Source: an uncultured Peptococcaceae bacterium
GTDB lineage: Bacteria > Bacillota > Peptococcia > Peptococcales > Peptococcaceae
Direction: 5' to 3'
Assembly (NCBI GenBank): GCA_947254645.1
Contig: CAMYDW010000001.1
Location: forward strand, 62,001-126,000
DNA: 64,000 nucleotides
The position numbers were made by a program, and so were the translations under genes. Below the pieces are notes generated by a model. It searched no databases, was not told the origin of the DNA, and saw nothing but the letters and a program-made list of their open reading frames with translations. This document shows, in pieces, positions 8,044-16,129 of the stretch. Every line of letters starts with the position of its first letter. The first letter of the stretch is position 1.

Positions 8044-8703
8044 GTGACATCCCTCAAGGCTTTGCCTGGCGTTAAAAGATGTTATTTTAAAAAGGGTGAC
8101 TATCTCATTCGTATGGGCCAACGTATTGACTATGTGTACTATCTTGAGAAAGGCCATGTCCACCGTGAAATGGTCAACGAAAATGGAGCCCGTACCTTTT
8201 TATCCCAGAAAATCGGTGGACAGTCTATTCAATCGATTGTAGGCTTGCTCTCTCTTTATGACGAGCAAGGAAGAGATTTTGCGGATAATGATTTCATTGC
8301 CGCAACAGATTGTGTGTGTTATCGTATTCCCTCTGAAGCATGCAAGGAATTTTTTTTATGCCATCCCAAGCTTTTAGAAAAAGTGGTGTGTACAGCAGTG
8401 GCTGTTTCCAACGAGGTGCGACGTGTTTATTTAACAAAAACAGAGGTGCCTGCTTATGTGCATCTTTGCCAGCTGATTCTCCAGAGCTTGGTGGAGGATG
8501 AAACAGACTTGATTTTGCCAAAAGTTTTTACAAATATTGAAATTGCCAAAAGAGTGACCGCACACAAGGTGACGGTTTCAAGAATGCTAAGGGTATTGCG
8601 AGAGGAAGGCGTGATTGAAAAGACGCCAAAGGGATATCGCATTCTAGATATGGCGGCGTTACAGGCTTACGCCAATGGAAAAAAACGTTTGGTTTATCAT
8701 TAA
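8044..8703 (+). CDS. Crp/Fnr-family transcriptional regulator
   Basis: A 219-residue protein with an N-terminal cyclic-nucleotide-type beta-barrel (residues about 15-120, with DYLIRMGQRIDYVYYLEKG) and a C-terminal winged helix (FTNIEIAKRVTAHKVTVSRMLRVLREEG, near residues 160-188). It lacks the four-cysteine cluster of true FNR, so it is not an Fe-S oxygen sensor of that kind. GTG 8044 is chosen because AAAGGTG is six bases upstream; an in-frame GTG at 8035 would add three residues. It follows the LysR gene closely. A second paralogue lies at 14368-15030. The effector is unknown. Confidence 0.86.
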   Translation: MTSLKALPGVKRCYFKKGDYLIRMGQRIDYVYYLEKGHVHREMVNENGARTFLSQKIGGQSIQSIVGLLSLYDEQGRDFADNDFIAATDCVCYRIPSEACKEFFLCHPKLLEKVVCTAVAVSNEVRRVYLTKTEVPAYVHLCQLILQSLVEDETDLILPKVFTNIEIAKRVTAHKVTVSRMLRVLREEGVIEKTPKGYRILDMAALQAYANGKKRLVYH

Positions 8704-8710
8704 TAAGAAA

Positions 8711-8748
8711 AAAAGACTTTTGAAATTTTTTCCAAAAGTCTTTTTTTA
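8711..8748 (+). terminator. Terminator after Crp/Fnr gene
   Basis: A 12-bp stem (AAAAGACTTTTG, 8711-8722, with CAAAAGTCTTTT, 8733-8744) continues into a T-run just after the stop codon. Confidence 0.85.
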
Positions 8749-8824
8749 TAAAAAAACACTCTTCAAATTAAGAGCAAATCGTGTTAATCTTTAGAACGGT
8801 TAAATGAACCTGTAGGAGGTAAAG

Positions 8825-10132
8825 GTGAAAAAACTAGTCGTTTTAATACTAATGGTGGGGCTATTAATGCCAAGCCAATATATCGCTGCTGATGAACTCA
8901 TGGATTTGACACACAAGGCAGGCTACAAAGATGCCAAAATGATCAATAGACCAAAGTCGTCAATTGTTATTGATGGTAAAACAGGGGATATTCTTTGGCA
9001 GGACAACGTGGATGAAATTCGAGATCCTGCAAGTATGAGTAAGGTTTTGGCGCTCTACTTGGTTTTTGAAGCAATGGCAGAGGGCAAATTCTCGCCAGAT
9101 ACCATTGTCACAGCCACGCCGGAGGATCAGGCCATTGCAAAAATTCATAGAATTAGCAATAACAATATTGTTGCTGGTGTGAATTATACGGTGTCAGAAT
9201 TGATTACAGCAGCGGTGGTGCCATCTTCCAATGCAGCGACTTTAATGTTGGCGCGCTTGGTAGAAGAAGATCCAGACCTCTTTCTTGATAAGATGAATGC
9301 AAAAGCAAAAGAATTGGGCATGACCAATTCCCATTTTTATAATGCCAGTGGTGCAATGGCATGGGCGTTTGATGGCTATTACAAGCCAAAACGCTATGAT
9401 AATTATCGCAATAATGAAACCACTGCACGTGATTATGCGATTTTAACCTATCATTTTCTCAAGGATTATCCAGATATTTTAAAATACAGTGGGGAGTCCA
9501 CTGTAAAGATCAAGGAAGGGACTCCTTATGAGGAAAGCTTCGACTCCTATAATTATTCTTTGCCAAATGGCGAATATGGCATCAAAGGGGTAACAGGGCT
9601 TAAAACGGGGTCTAGTCCAACAGCGGCTTTCAATTTGACTGCCACAGCGAAACGTGGCGAGCAAGAAATTATTGCCGTTATTATGGGTGTCGGGGATTGG
9701 TCAGACCAAGGTGGAGAATATTATCGTCACCCCTTTGCCAATGCCCTGATGGAAAAAGCCTTTGCCGATTATGATTATAAAAAGGTCATCGAAAAGGGTG
9801 TTCAACGTATTGGTGACAAAAAGGTCAATGCTCAAAAGGATGTATATGCAACCGTTTCTGTGGATAAAGCCCCACAAATGCTAGTGAAAGAGGAGCAGCT
9901 GGTGATTGACAATGGCTTGAAAAATGTTTCGCCAATGATCGAAAAAGAGCAACAAGCCATCCTCGACCATGACGTTAGTGTGTCCGATGAATCTGCCACT
10001 TCTGCTAAAAAATCAGGGGCCTCAGATCAAGGAGAGCATGTAAGGAATATTCTTATCACTGGTGGGCTGATTGTTTTGGTTTTTGCAGGTCTGGTAATCA
10101 TGAATAAGCTGCGCCATTTATTCAAAAAATAA
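8825..10132 (+). CDS. Membrane-anchored D-alanyl-D-alanine carboxypeptidase (DacF/PBP5-like)
   Basis: A 435-residue peptidoglycan hydrolase that trims the terminal D-Ala of stem peptides outside the membrane. It has a signal peptide (residues 1-22) and the three penicillin-binding motifs: SMSK (near residue 77, nucleophile Ser), SSN (near 138) and KTG (near 261). A C-terminal PBP5-type beta domain follows, and residues about 408-428 form a hydrophobic anchor before a basic tail. It starts with GTG after AGGAGGT. It is monocistronic, with terminators on both sides. All catalytic motifs are intact, unlike the second carboxypeptidase at 34062. Confidence 0.92.
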   Translation: MKKLVVLILMVGLLMPSQYIAADELMDLTHKAGYKDAKMINRPKSSIVIDGKTGDILWQDNVDEIRDPASMSKVLALYLVFEAMAEGKFSPDTIVTATPEDQAIAKIHRISNNNIVAGVNYTVSELITAAVVPSSNAATLMLARLVEEDPDLFLDKMNAKAKELGMTNSHFYNASGAMAWAFDGYYKPKRYDNYRNNETTARDYAILTYHFLKDYPDILKYSGESTVKIKEGTPYEESFDSYNYSLPNGEYGIKGVTGLKTGSSPTAAFNLTATAKRGEQEIIAVIMGVGDWSDQGGEYYRHPFANALMEKAFADYDYKKVIEKGVQRIGDKKVNAQKDVYATVSVDKAPQMLVKEEQLVIDNGLKNVSPMIEKEQQAILDHDVSVSDESATSAKKSGASDQGEHVRNILITGGLIVLVFAGLVIMNKLRHLFKK

Positions 10133-10163
10133 TAACTTAGAAAGTGCGCGTTGTTTTATCTAT

Positions 10164-10200
10164 AAATGTCAGTATGGATCATACTGGCATTTATTTTTTT
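10164..10200 (+). terminator. Terminator after D,D-carboxypeptidase
   Basis: A 13-bp stem with one G-U pair (10164-10176 with 10180-10192) is followed by a T-rich stretch. Confidence 0.85.
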
Positions 10201-10228
10201 GTTAAAAGAAAATAAAAAAGCGCAAAAA

Positions 10229-10244
10229 GATAACGAATGTTATC
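10229..10244. promoter_or_regulatory. Palindromic candidate operator upstream of SLC13 permease 1
   Basis: GATAACGAATGTTATC is a perfect 6-4-6 inverted repeat, the size of a Crp/Fnr-family site. It lies about 30 bases upstream of a TATAAA-type -10 candidate (10264-10269), so it could act as a class II activator site. The sequence differs from the AGTCTGGACT palindromes further downstream, so a different regulator is likely. Confidence 0.5.
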
Positions 10245-10305
10245 ATGAAAGTGACACTTAATATATAAAATTAAATTATGTTAAAAATAAGAAAAGGGGG
10301 AGAGC

Positions 10306-11715
10306 ATGATGTCTCAAAAAAACATTGTGGCACTTGGGCGTACGAAGAATGAGCTGGTGAAGTTGTTCATCACTGTATTCTTGCCGCTATGCTTCTTTTT
10401 TGTGCCAGTCAATGACAGTTTTACACCACAAATTCGTTTATTCTTTGTTATTACTTTAATTGCAATTATTTCATTTGCGACCGATTCATTGCCACAAATG
10501 GGGGTGGCGTTATCCTTACCAATCATTTATGTATTGACGGGACTTGCACCAGGACAGGTTGCTTTTGCACCATGGCTTGGTAGCATTCCATGGATGATGA
10601 TTGGTGGCTTAATGCTCGCTTTGGTGCTTGAAAAAACAGGGCTTTTAAAGCGTATTGCATTCCTTTGTATTTTAGCAACGGGTGCAAGCTACAAGGGTAT
10701 TATTTGGGGAATCACCATTGCAGGCGTGATCATCAATATCATGATTCCAGGGAAAGGCGTTATTCCAATGGCTGCCTTATCCTATGGGATTTGCAAAGCC
10801 CTTGATTTAAAACCTGGGAAAGCATCTGGCGGTATCACCCTCGCAGCAGCGATGGGGTCTATTATGCCAATTCTTTATCTCTTTGCACCAGGGGGCATCA
10901 TGATTCCATTGGGCATTGGGGCTTCTGCTGGCGGACCAAAAACCGTTGGCTGGTTGGAAATATTTACCAATAACGTGCCAATGGTATTCTATACTGTTTT
11001 GATGGCTTTTGTTGTGACCTTGATGTTCAAACCAGAAAAGCCAATCTCTGGGAAGGATTATTTTCAAAATGAACTCTCTGCCATGGGGAGTATGAGCTTT
11101 GATGAAAAGAAATCCTTGTTTGTTACATTGATTTTGATTACCTTCTTGGCAACAGGCAAGCTGCATGGTATTGATGCTGGCTGGGGTTTTGCCTTTATTC
11201 CTTGCCTATTCTTCCTACCAGGGATGGACTTGGTAGAAAACAAGGATTTGCCAAAAATGAACTGGGGCTTTATCTTCTTTATCACTGCCTGCCTTTCTAT
11301 TGGGAATGTTGCTGGGGCAATGGGTATTGGGAAGATGATTGCTGCTTGGGCATTGCCACTGCTTGAAGGTAGAAGCTTCTATGTATTTTATCTCTTTGTT
11401 TGGTTGTTATTCTTTGTGATGAACTTCTTGATGACGCCATTGGCAATGTTGGCGGCCTTTACCCAGCCACTTACAGAAATTGCCATCAGCTTGAATATTA
11501 ATCCAATGACGTTGTACTACGTTATTTTAAATGGCGCAGACCAAATTCTTTTGCCATATGAATATGCGCTTTATCTGATTTTCTTCTCCTTTGGTATGGT
11601 GAGGGTATCAGACTTTGCGAAACTGATGAGTGTCAAGGTGGTTGTCAACTTTGCACTGGTCTTTGGCTTGTTAATCCCTTATTGGAATTTGATTGGGCTT
11701 ATTCCAATGCCATAA
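10306..11715 (+). CDS. SLC13/DASS-type anion permease 1
   Basis: A 469-residue polytopic membrane protein with about 11-12 hydrophobic segments and a SLC13-like layout (a paired half near residues 55-200, a soluble loop near 243-270, then a second half). Members take up dicarboxylates, sulfate or related anions with sodium. The canonical Ser-Asn-Thr substrate motif is not obvious, so the substrate is open. AAGGGGGAGA precedes the tandem ATG codons at 10306 and 10309. A strong palindrome lies upstream, and the gene ends in a strong terminator. It is upstream of the AST cluster and could supply an organic anion or sulfate ester; that is inference. Confidence 0.72.
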   Translation: MMSQKNIVALGRTKNELVKLFITVFLPLCFFFVPVNDSFTPQIRLFFVITLIAIISFATDSLPQMGVALSLPIIYVLTGLAPGQVAFAPWLGSIPWMMIGGLMLALVLEKTGLLKRIAFLCILATGASYKGIIWGITIAGVIINIMIPGKGVIPMAALSYGICKALDLKPGKASGGITLAAAMGSIMPILYLFAPGGIMIPLGIGASAGGPKTVGWLEIFTNNVPMVFYTVLMAFVVTLMFKPEKPISGKDYFQNELSAMGSMSFDEKKSLFVTLILITFLATGKLHGIDAGWGFAFIPCLFFLPGMDLVENKDLPKMNWGFIFFITACLSIGNVAGAMGIGKMIAAWALPLLEGRSFYVFYLFVWLLFFVMNFLMTPLAMLAAFTQPLTEIAISLNINPMTLYYVILNGADQILLPYEYALYLIFFSFGMVRVSDFAKLMSVKVVVNFALVFGLLIPYWNLIGLIPMP

Positions 11716-11724
11716 TTTTCCCTA

Positions 11725-11763
11725 AAAAACACCGTGTGTCAGGGAGCACACGGTGTTTTTTTT
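11725..11763 (+). terminator. Terminator after SLC13 permease 1
   Basis: A 14-bp perfect stem (11725-11738 with 11747-11760), containing CACCGTGTG on the left arm, continues into T residues. Confidence 0.92.
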
Positions 11764-11852
11764 GCATAAATGACGGTAGTGGTTTATTTTAACATGGGGT
11801 TATGGTATGCTAACTATTGGCATTCAACAATCTAGCGCCAAAGGAGGATACA

Positions 11853-12218
11853 ATGAAACAGTCATCTCAAACCGTACAAGAGAAAATAGAAAAAAAGCGC
11901 CAATCAGAGGAAGCGATTGTGGCTCAAATGATTGGGCTGTATTGTCATGGCAAAAAACATACTCAAGATGGAAGCTTGTGTGAGGACTGTCAACGGCTTT
12001 TGGACTACGCGCATACACGCATTGAACGCTGTCCCTTTATGGAAACAAAAACATTTTGTGCTTATTGTAAGGTGCACTGCTATAAGCCAGAAGCGAAAGA
12101 GCAGATTCGTCAAGTCATGGCTTATGCAGGACCACGTATGCTTTTACGCCATCCTTGGATGACCTTGTATCATGCCTTGACAGGCTTGCGAGGAAAGCTC
12201 CTTGAGGAGGAAAAGTAA
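11853..12218 (+). CDS. YgbA-like protein (nitrous oxide-stimulated promoter family)
   Basis: A 121-residue cysteine-rich cytoplasmic protein matching the YgbA_NO family: IGLYCHGKKH near residue 27, LCEDCQRLLDYAHTRIERCPF near 42-62, TFCAYCKVHCYKP near 67, and RHPWMTLYHAL near 100. In enteric bacteria YgbA is induced by nitric oxide through NsrR, but its activity is not established. The ATG at 11853 follows AAGGAGG by 5-6 bases and is clearly better than upstream in-frame codons. It lies between SLC13 permease 1 and the AST gene with its own upstream promoter region. The cysteines could bind metal. Confidence 0.78.
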   Translation: MKQSSQTVQEKIEKKRQSEEAIVAQMIGLYCHGKKHTQDGSLCEDCQRLLDYAHTRIERCPFMETKTFCAYCKVHCYKPEAKEQIRQVMAYAGPRMLLRHPWMTLYHALTGLRGKLLEEEK

Positions 12219-12302
12219 GTATTTTTGGCGAGTATTCCTAATAGCATTTTGACAGTTATGGGTCAATCAAACAAAAGATCAAATAAATCAGATAAACATT
12301 TA

Positions 12303-12351
12303 CAAAGTGTAGTCTGGACTGTTGCTGTTAAAAAAAATCTTTTGCTATACT
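12303..12351 (+). promoter_or_regulatory. AST promoter with AGTCTGGACT activator-type palindrome
   Basis: The palindrome AGTCTGGACT (12311-12320) is centred 33 bases upstream of the centre of a TATACT -10 box (12346-12351), which is the position of a class II Crp/Fnr activator site. No good -35 hexamer is present, as expected for an activator-dependent promoter. The flank AAAGTG (12304-12309) and the palindrome recur with the same geometry before SLC13 permease 2. Confidence 0.65.
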
Positions 12352-12407
12352 AAATATATAAATTGCACTAATGAAAATAATAAATGAGAAAATAACGGAG
12401 GTAAATA

Positions 12408-14297
12408 ATGGAAGCATTAAACTTTAAAAAACAAGATCATATCATTACTGCTCAAAGAAAATCTGAAGAAGCTTTTTTAGCAGAATTTGAAGCAGGTAAT
12501 TTTACCCTTACCAACCCTTTGGTAAAAATCAACCCTTATTTGATTGCCCCACTCACTGCAATGGTGATGTTTGAAACCCCATCTGTATGTGAAGTGACTG
12601 TCATTGTTCATGGCAAAGAAGAAGCAGGGAATATCACCCACACTTTCCCAGCTGAAAAGAAACACGTATTGCCAATCTATGGTTTATATGCCAACTACAA
12701 CAACCGTGTAGAAATCATCTTGTCTAACGGTGCACGTCATGATGTGATGATTGAGACCCCAGACTATGATGTAGAAGTGCCACAAGCAACTTCTTGCGAA
12801 ACCACTCCAGAATACTTTGGCCAAAACATGATGTTTGTAACCGCTTCTATTCGTTCTGTACCAGCTGGTTACGACTATAAAGGGGATGTACGTTGGTATT
12901 CTAACGTCAACCTTGCTTTTGACATCAAGCGTTTGAAAAATGGTCACATCCTTGTTGGGACTGAACGTCTTGTGAAGATGCCTTACTTCACCACTGGGTT
13001 GTATGAAATGGCATTCAGCGGTAAAGTCTTCAAGGAATATCAAATTCCATGCGGTGGTTATCACCATGACCAAATGCCAATGGAAGATGGCAACATTCTT
13101 TGCCTCACCTTTGATTTCTACTCTGGCACTGTTGAAGACGTTTGCGTATTGCTCGACAAAGAAACAGGCGAAATCCTCAAAAAATGGGATTACAAAAATG
13201 TATTGCCACAATTCCCAACTGCAGGCAGCGGCAGCCAAAACGAAGAAGACTGGTTCCATAACAACGCTGTTTGGTATGACAAAAAGACCAACTCTCTTTC
13301 CTTCTCTGGCCGTCACCAAGATGCCGTTATCAACTTGGACTATGAAACTGGCGAATTAAACTGGATTCTTGGCGATCCAGAAGGTTGGCCACAAGAAATG
13401 GTAGACAAATACTTCTTTACCCCAGTAGGCGATGGAGAATTTGACTGGCAATATGAACAACATGCTTGCATGATCTTGCCAGATGGCGATGTGTTCTTGT
13501 TTGACAACGGTCACTTCCGTGCGAAGAACCCAGACAACTACATCAAGAACAGTGAAAACTTCTCTCGTGGCGTACGTTATCGCATCAACACCGAAGACAT
13601 GACCATCGAACAAGTATGGCAATATGGTAAAGAACGTGGTGCAGACTTCTTCTCTCCATACATCTGCAACGTTGAATATTATGATGAAGGCCATGTAATG
13701 GTTCACTCTGGTGGTATCGGTTATGAAGATGGCAAGACCTGCGAAGACTTTGCTGTTATGAAAGCCATGAAACCAGAATTCAAAGACCACATCACCTTCA
13801 ATTCTATTACCTGTGAATTGGTCAATGATGAATTGGTTTATGAACTTCAAGTGCCTGCAAACTGCTATCGTGCAGAAAAATTGCCATTGTACTATGCTGG
13901 TGAAGTGGCTGAACTCGGCGCAGGTAAAATCTTAGGTGAATTGATTGAAACCAAGACCACCAAGATGAAAATGAAAGCTGAAGAAACTGGAGAAATGATT
14001 CCAGATAGCTATGTTGTAAAAATCGTAGAAGAAGAAGACCGTGTATCCATTAACGCTATCTACGAAACAGGCGAAATGGCACAAATCCTTCTTATTGCAG
14101 AAAATGGTGACATCCGTCGTTATCCTGTAAACACCATTCCACAAGCATTTGCAGCAATGTGTGTAGGGACCTTCCAAAAAGAAGACCCACGCAATGTAGA
14201 CGTATTCATCAATAAGAATGGTCTCGAAGGCAAATATGCTATCAAGATGCTTTGCGAAGACAAAATTTATGAAACAGGTGTTGTCATCAATCAATAA
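12408..14297 (+). CDS. Arylsulfate sulfotransferase (PAPS-independent)
   Basis: A 629-residue enzyme of the AssT/AstA family, which moves a sulfuryl group from one aryl sulfate to a phenolic acceptor without PAPS. The proposed active-site residues align with E. coli AssT: His219/His220 (HHDQ), His284 and Asn286 (FHNNAVW), Arg302 (SGRHQDAV) and the sulfurylated His352 (QHACMILPDGD); the His284-Arg302 spacing of 18 equals the E. coli one. A beta-propeller core fills residues about 130-480, with added N- and C-terminal domains. No signal peptide is visible, so it is probably cytoplasmic, unlike E. coli AssT. Codons ending in C (AAC, GAC, TTC, ATC) are used more than in neighbouring genes, suggesting high expression. 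The start follows CGGAGG. Confidence 0.88.
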   Translation: MEALNFKKQDHIITAQRKSEEAFLAEFEAGNFTLTNPLVKINPYLIAPLTAMVMFETPSVCEVTVIVHGKEEAGNITHTFPAEKKHVLPIYGLYANYNNRVEIILSNGARHDVMIETPDYDVEVPQATSCETTPEYFGQNMMFVTASIRSVPAGYDYKGDVRWYSNVNLAFDIKRLKNGHILVGTERLVKMPYFTTGLYEMAFSGKVFKEYQIPCGGYHHDQMPMEDGNILCLTFDFYSGTVEDVCVLLDKETGEILKKWDYKNVLPQFPTAGSGSQNEEDWFHNNAVWYDKKTNSLSFSGRHQDAVINLDYETGELNWILGDPEGWPQEMVDKYFFTPVGDGEFDWQYEQHACMILPDGDVFLFDNGHFRAKNPDNYIKNSENFSRGVRYRINTEDMTIEQVWQYGKERGADFFSPYICNVEYYDEGHVMVHSGGIGYEDGKTCEDFAVMKAMKPEFKDHITFNSITCELVNDELVYELQVPANCYRAEKLPLYYAGEVAELGAGKILGELIETKTTKMKMKAEETGEMIPDSYVVKIVEEEDRVSINAIYETGEMAQILLIAENGDIRRYPVNTIPQAFAAMCVGTFQKEDPRNVDVFINKNGLEGKYAIKMLCEDKIYETGVVINQ

Positions 14298-14323
14298 TCA
14301 CAATGTGATAACACTGATGCTAA

Positions 14324-14357
14324 AAAAGAGCTGGTTGCTCAAGCAACCAGCTCTTTT
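14324..14357. terminator. Bidirectional terminator between AST and Crp/Fnr regulator
   Basis: A 16-bp perfect stem (14324-14339 with 14342-14357), containing GAGCTGGTTGCT, lies between convergent genes. Confidence 0.92.
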
Positions 14358-14367
14358 GTTGTACAAA

Positions 14368-15030
14368 TTATTTTTTGTAATGTAATTTTCTCTCTCCATG
14401 GGCATAGGTTTGAAGCAACGCTAAGTCGATGATCAAAATCCCCTCGGGAATGCGTCGGAGACAGCCCTCATCTTCCAAAGCAATGATAACTTTGTTGACG
14501 GTGATACGATGCATCGCCAAAAATCTAGCGATATCTGTATTGGTATAGTGTCTGTGTAGGAGAAGCCCCTCATGCATTTCTTCTGCCTTGTCGATGATAA
14601 AGCTGGCAATACGAGGTGCCGCTTGTCCTTTTTGTTTTGCAAAGAAATTAGCAGCCAGATATTCATATTGACTAACTGCCATTTGCAATAGCTCAAACAT
14701 AATAGAAGGATACTGGTGTAGAAAATCAATAAATTCAGCATGTTGAATCTTGTAACAACGGCACTTTGTGGTAGTGACAAGACTATAAGTCATGAGGCGA
14801 TTTTGAGTGATTGCAGCAAGTGAACCGAGGAAGGCACTCACAGAATCATCGCTGGTACGTTCATCCATGAAAATTTCTTCACCATTTGGGGTGTTACTCA
14901 TGCGCATACAACTACCTTCTATTAAATAGTACACATAATCAATCTTATCATTACAATGATAAATCATTTCTCCTTTTTCAAAGGTCACGATGGGGAAATC
15001 CCTTAAATATTTAAAAAATTCCGGAGCCAT
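14368..15030 (-). CDS. Crp/Fnr-family regulator, candidate regulator of AST and SLC13 genes
   Basis: A 220-residue Crp/Fnr protein with an N-terminal beta-barrel sensor (residues about 15-110, with GEMIYHCNDKIDYVYYLIEG) and a C-terminal winged helix (YTNTDIARFLAMHRITVNKVIIALEDEG). FNR-type cysteine spacing is absent. The ATG at 15030 is preferred over one 11 codons upstream because AAAGGGCGG precedes it while the upstream codon has no ribosome site. It sits between the AST gene and the YoaK/SLC13 genes, whose promoters carry a shared palindrome. It is the closest candidate to bind that palindrome. The ligand is unknown; a phenolic effector, as for CprK, would fit but is speculation. Confidence 0.85.
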   Translation of the reverse strand: MAPEFFKYLRDFPIVTFEKGEMIYHCNDKIDYVYYLIEGSCMRMSNTPNGEEIFMDERTSDDSVSAFLGSLAAITQNRLMTYSLVTTTKCRCYKIQHAEFIDFLHQYPSIMFELLQMAVSQYEYLAANFFAKQKGQAAPRIASFIIDKAEEMHEGLLLHRHYTNTDIARFLAMHRITVNKVIIALEDEGCLRRIPEGILIIDLALLQTYAHGERKLHYKK

Positions 15031-15296
15031 AAGACCGCCCTTTCTTTTTTGCGATATGTTCATTCATATATTTTCAGTGTAACACAGATGAAATAAAAAG
15101 ATAGCCCTATGTACGAGGAATCATATCAAGTAAAGTTCAAGAGGAGAATAGAAATTTTTTATGAATAACAAAGAATTGTATAGAGAGAAAATAGAGGAAA
15201 AGATGTGACTAAGACTTTTATTATCTTTATCCATTGATATAATGGGTTGGGAAAAGAAAATCAAAATATATAACTCCAAGAAAGGTGTGGCTTGAA

Positions 15297-15971
15297 GTGG
15301 AACGTTTTCAGACGTCAGAGTCTATTCGATTGGGTATTGTTTTGGCGATGGCTGGTGGATTTATGGATGCTTATTCCTATATAGGGCGTGGTGGTGTCTT
15401 TGCCAATGCTGAAACTGGGAATATTGTGTTGCTTGCTGTGAGCTTGGGTGATGGACAATTTGGCATGGCGTTGCATTATCTTGCACCTATTATTGCTTTT
15501 GCAACAGGGGTATTGCTTTCTGAATGGGTGAAGCGCACCAAAAAAGGGTCGCTTTCGTTGTTTCATTGGCGTCAAATTGTTCTTATGTATGAAATGCTCT
15601 CCATGATTATGGTGGCGTTTTTGCCCCAAGAGTGGAATTTTTTGGCCAACTCATTGATTTCCTTGGCGTGCGGCATTCAAGTAACGACGTTTGCCAAAAT
15701 TCATGGACATGGCATGGCCACGACGATGTGCACAGGCAATTTGCGAACAGGGACTCAGTCTTTGAATAAATATTTTCAAACAAAGGATGCACGGCATTAT
15801 AAGGATGCTGTTTTTTACTATGGTTGCATTGCTTGGTTTGTGATTGGTGCAATGATTGGCAATTTCTACACCCGTCAATGGCAAGAGATGGCGATTCTTG
15901 TGGTTGTTGGGCTGTTGGGTGTGGCGTATGTGATGATGTTTTTTAACAAGGAAGCCAATAAAGATATGTAG
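15297..15971 (+). CDS. YoaK-family (DUF1275) membrane protein
   Basis: A 224-residue integral membrane protein with six or so hydrophobic segments. The N-terminus (RLGIVLAMAGGFMDAYSYI, then RGGVFANAETGNIVLL) is the family signature, and THFAKIHG-like and CTGNLRTGTQSL motifs follow near residues 135-160. The role of the family is unknown; transport has been suggested. GTG 15297 is chosen because AAAGGTG lies about nine bases upstream and it gives the usual N-terminus; a GTG at 15285 would add four residues. TATAAT at 15238-15243 is a plausible -10 box. It lies between the Crp/Fnr gene (divergent) and SLC13 permease 2. Confidence 0.85.
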   Translation: MERFQTSESIRLGIVLAMAGGFMDAYSYIGRGGVFANAETGNIVLLAVSLGDGQFGMALHYLAPIIAFATGVLLSEWVKRTKKGSLSLFHWRQIVLMYEMLSMIMVAFLPQEWNFLANSLISLACGIQVTTFAKIHGHGMATTMCTGNLRTGTQSLNKYFQTKDARHYKDAVFYYGCIAWFVIGAMIGNFYTRQWQEMAILVVVGLLGVAYVMMFFNKEANKDM

Positions 15972-16022
15972 AAATCAATACCATAAGCAAGGGAAAAATG
16001 AAATAAATAAATAAAACTTATA

Positions 16023-16069
16023 AAGTGAAGTCTGGACTTCTCTTCATTGGGTTTTGGATATGATATAGT
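16023..16069 (+). promoter_or_regulatory. SLC13 permease 2 promoter with AGTCTGGACT palindrome
   Basis: AGTCTGGACT (16029-16038, extended to GAAGTCTGGACTTC) is centred 33 bases upstream of the centre of a TATAGT -10 box (16064-16069). AAAGTG precedes it at 16022-16027. The same element and spacing occur before the AST gene 3.7 kb upstream, which argues for one shared activator. Confidence 0.65.
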
Positions 16070-16129
16070 GCAGAAGAAAAGTCGAAGAAACGATGGCAAT
16101 CGTTTGAAGGATGAAAAGGAGAAAGAAAA

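Noticed and set aside
12684..13850. Long open frames antisense to the AST gene (12684-13319 and 13356-13850)
   Set aside because: They are products of the biased codon use of the AST gene. They have no ribosome sites and their composition (rich in His, Phe, Val) is not protein-like.
12408..14297. Arylsulfatase (hydrolase) identity
   Set aside because: There is no CxPxR formylglycine motif or metallo-beta-lactamase motif; the His/Arg pattern and propeller fit AssT.
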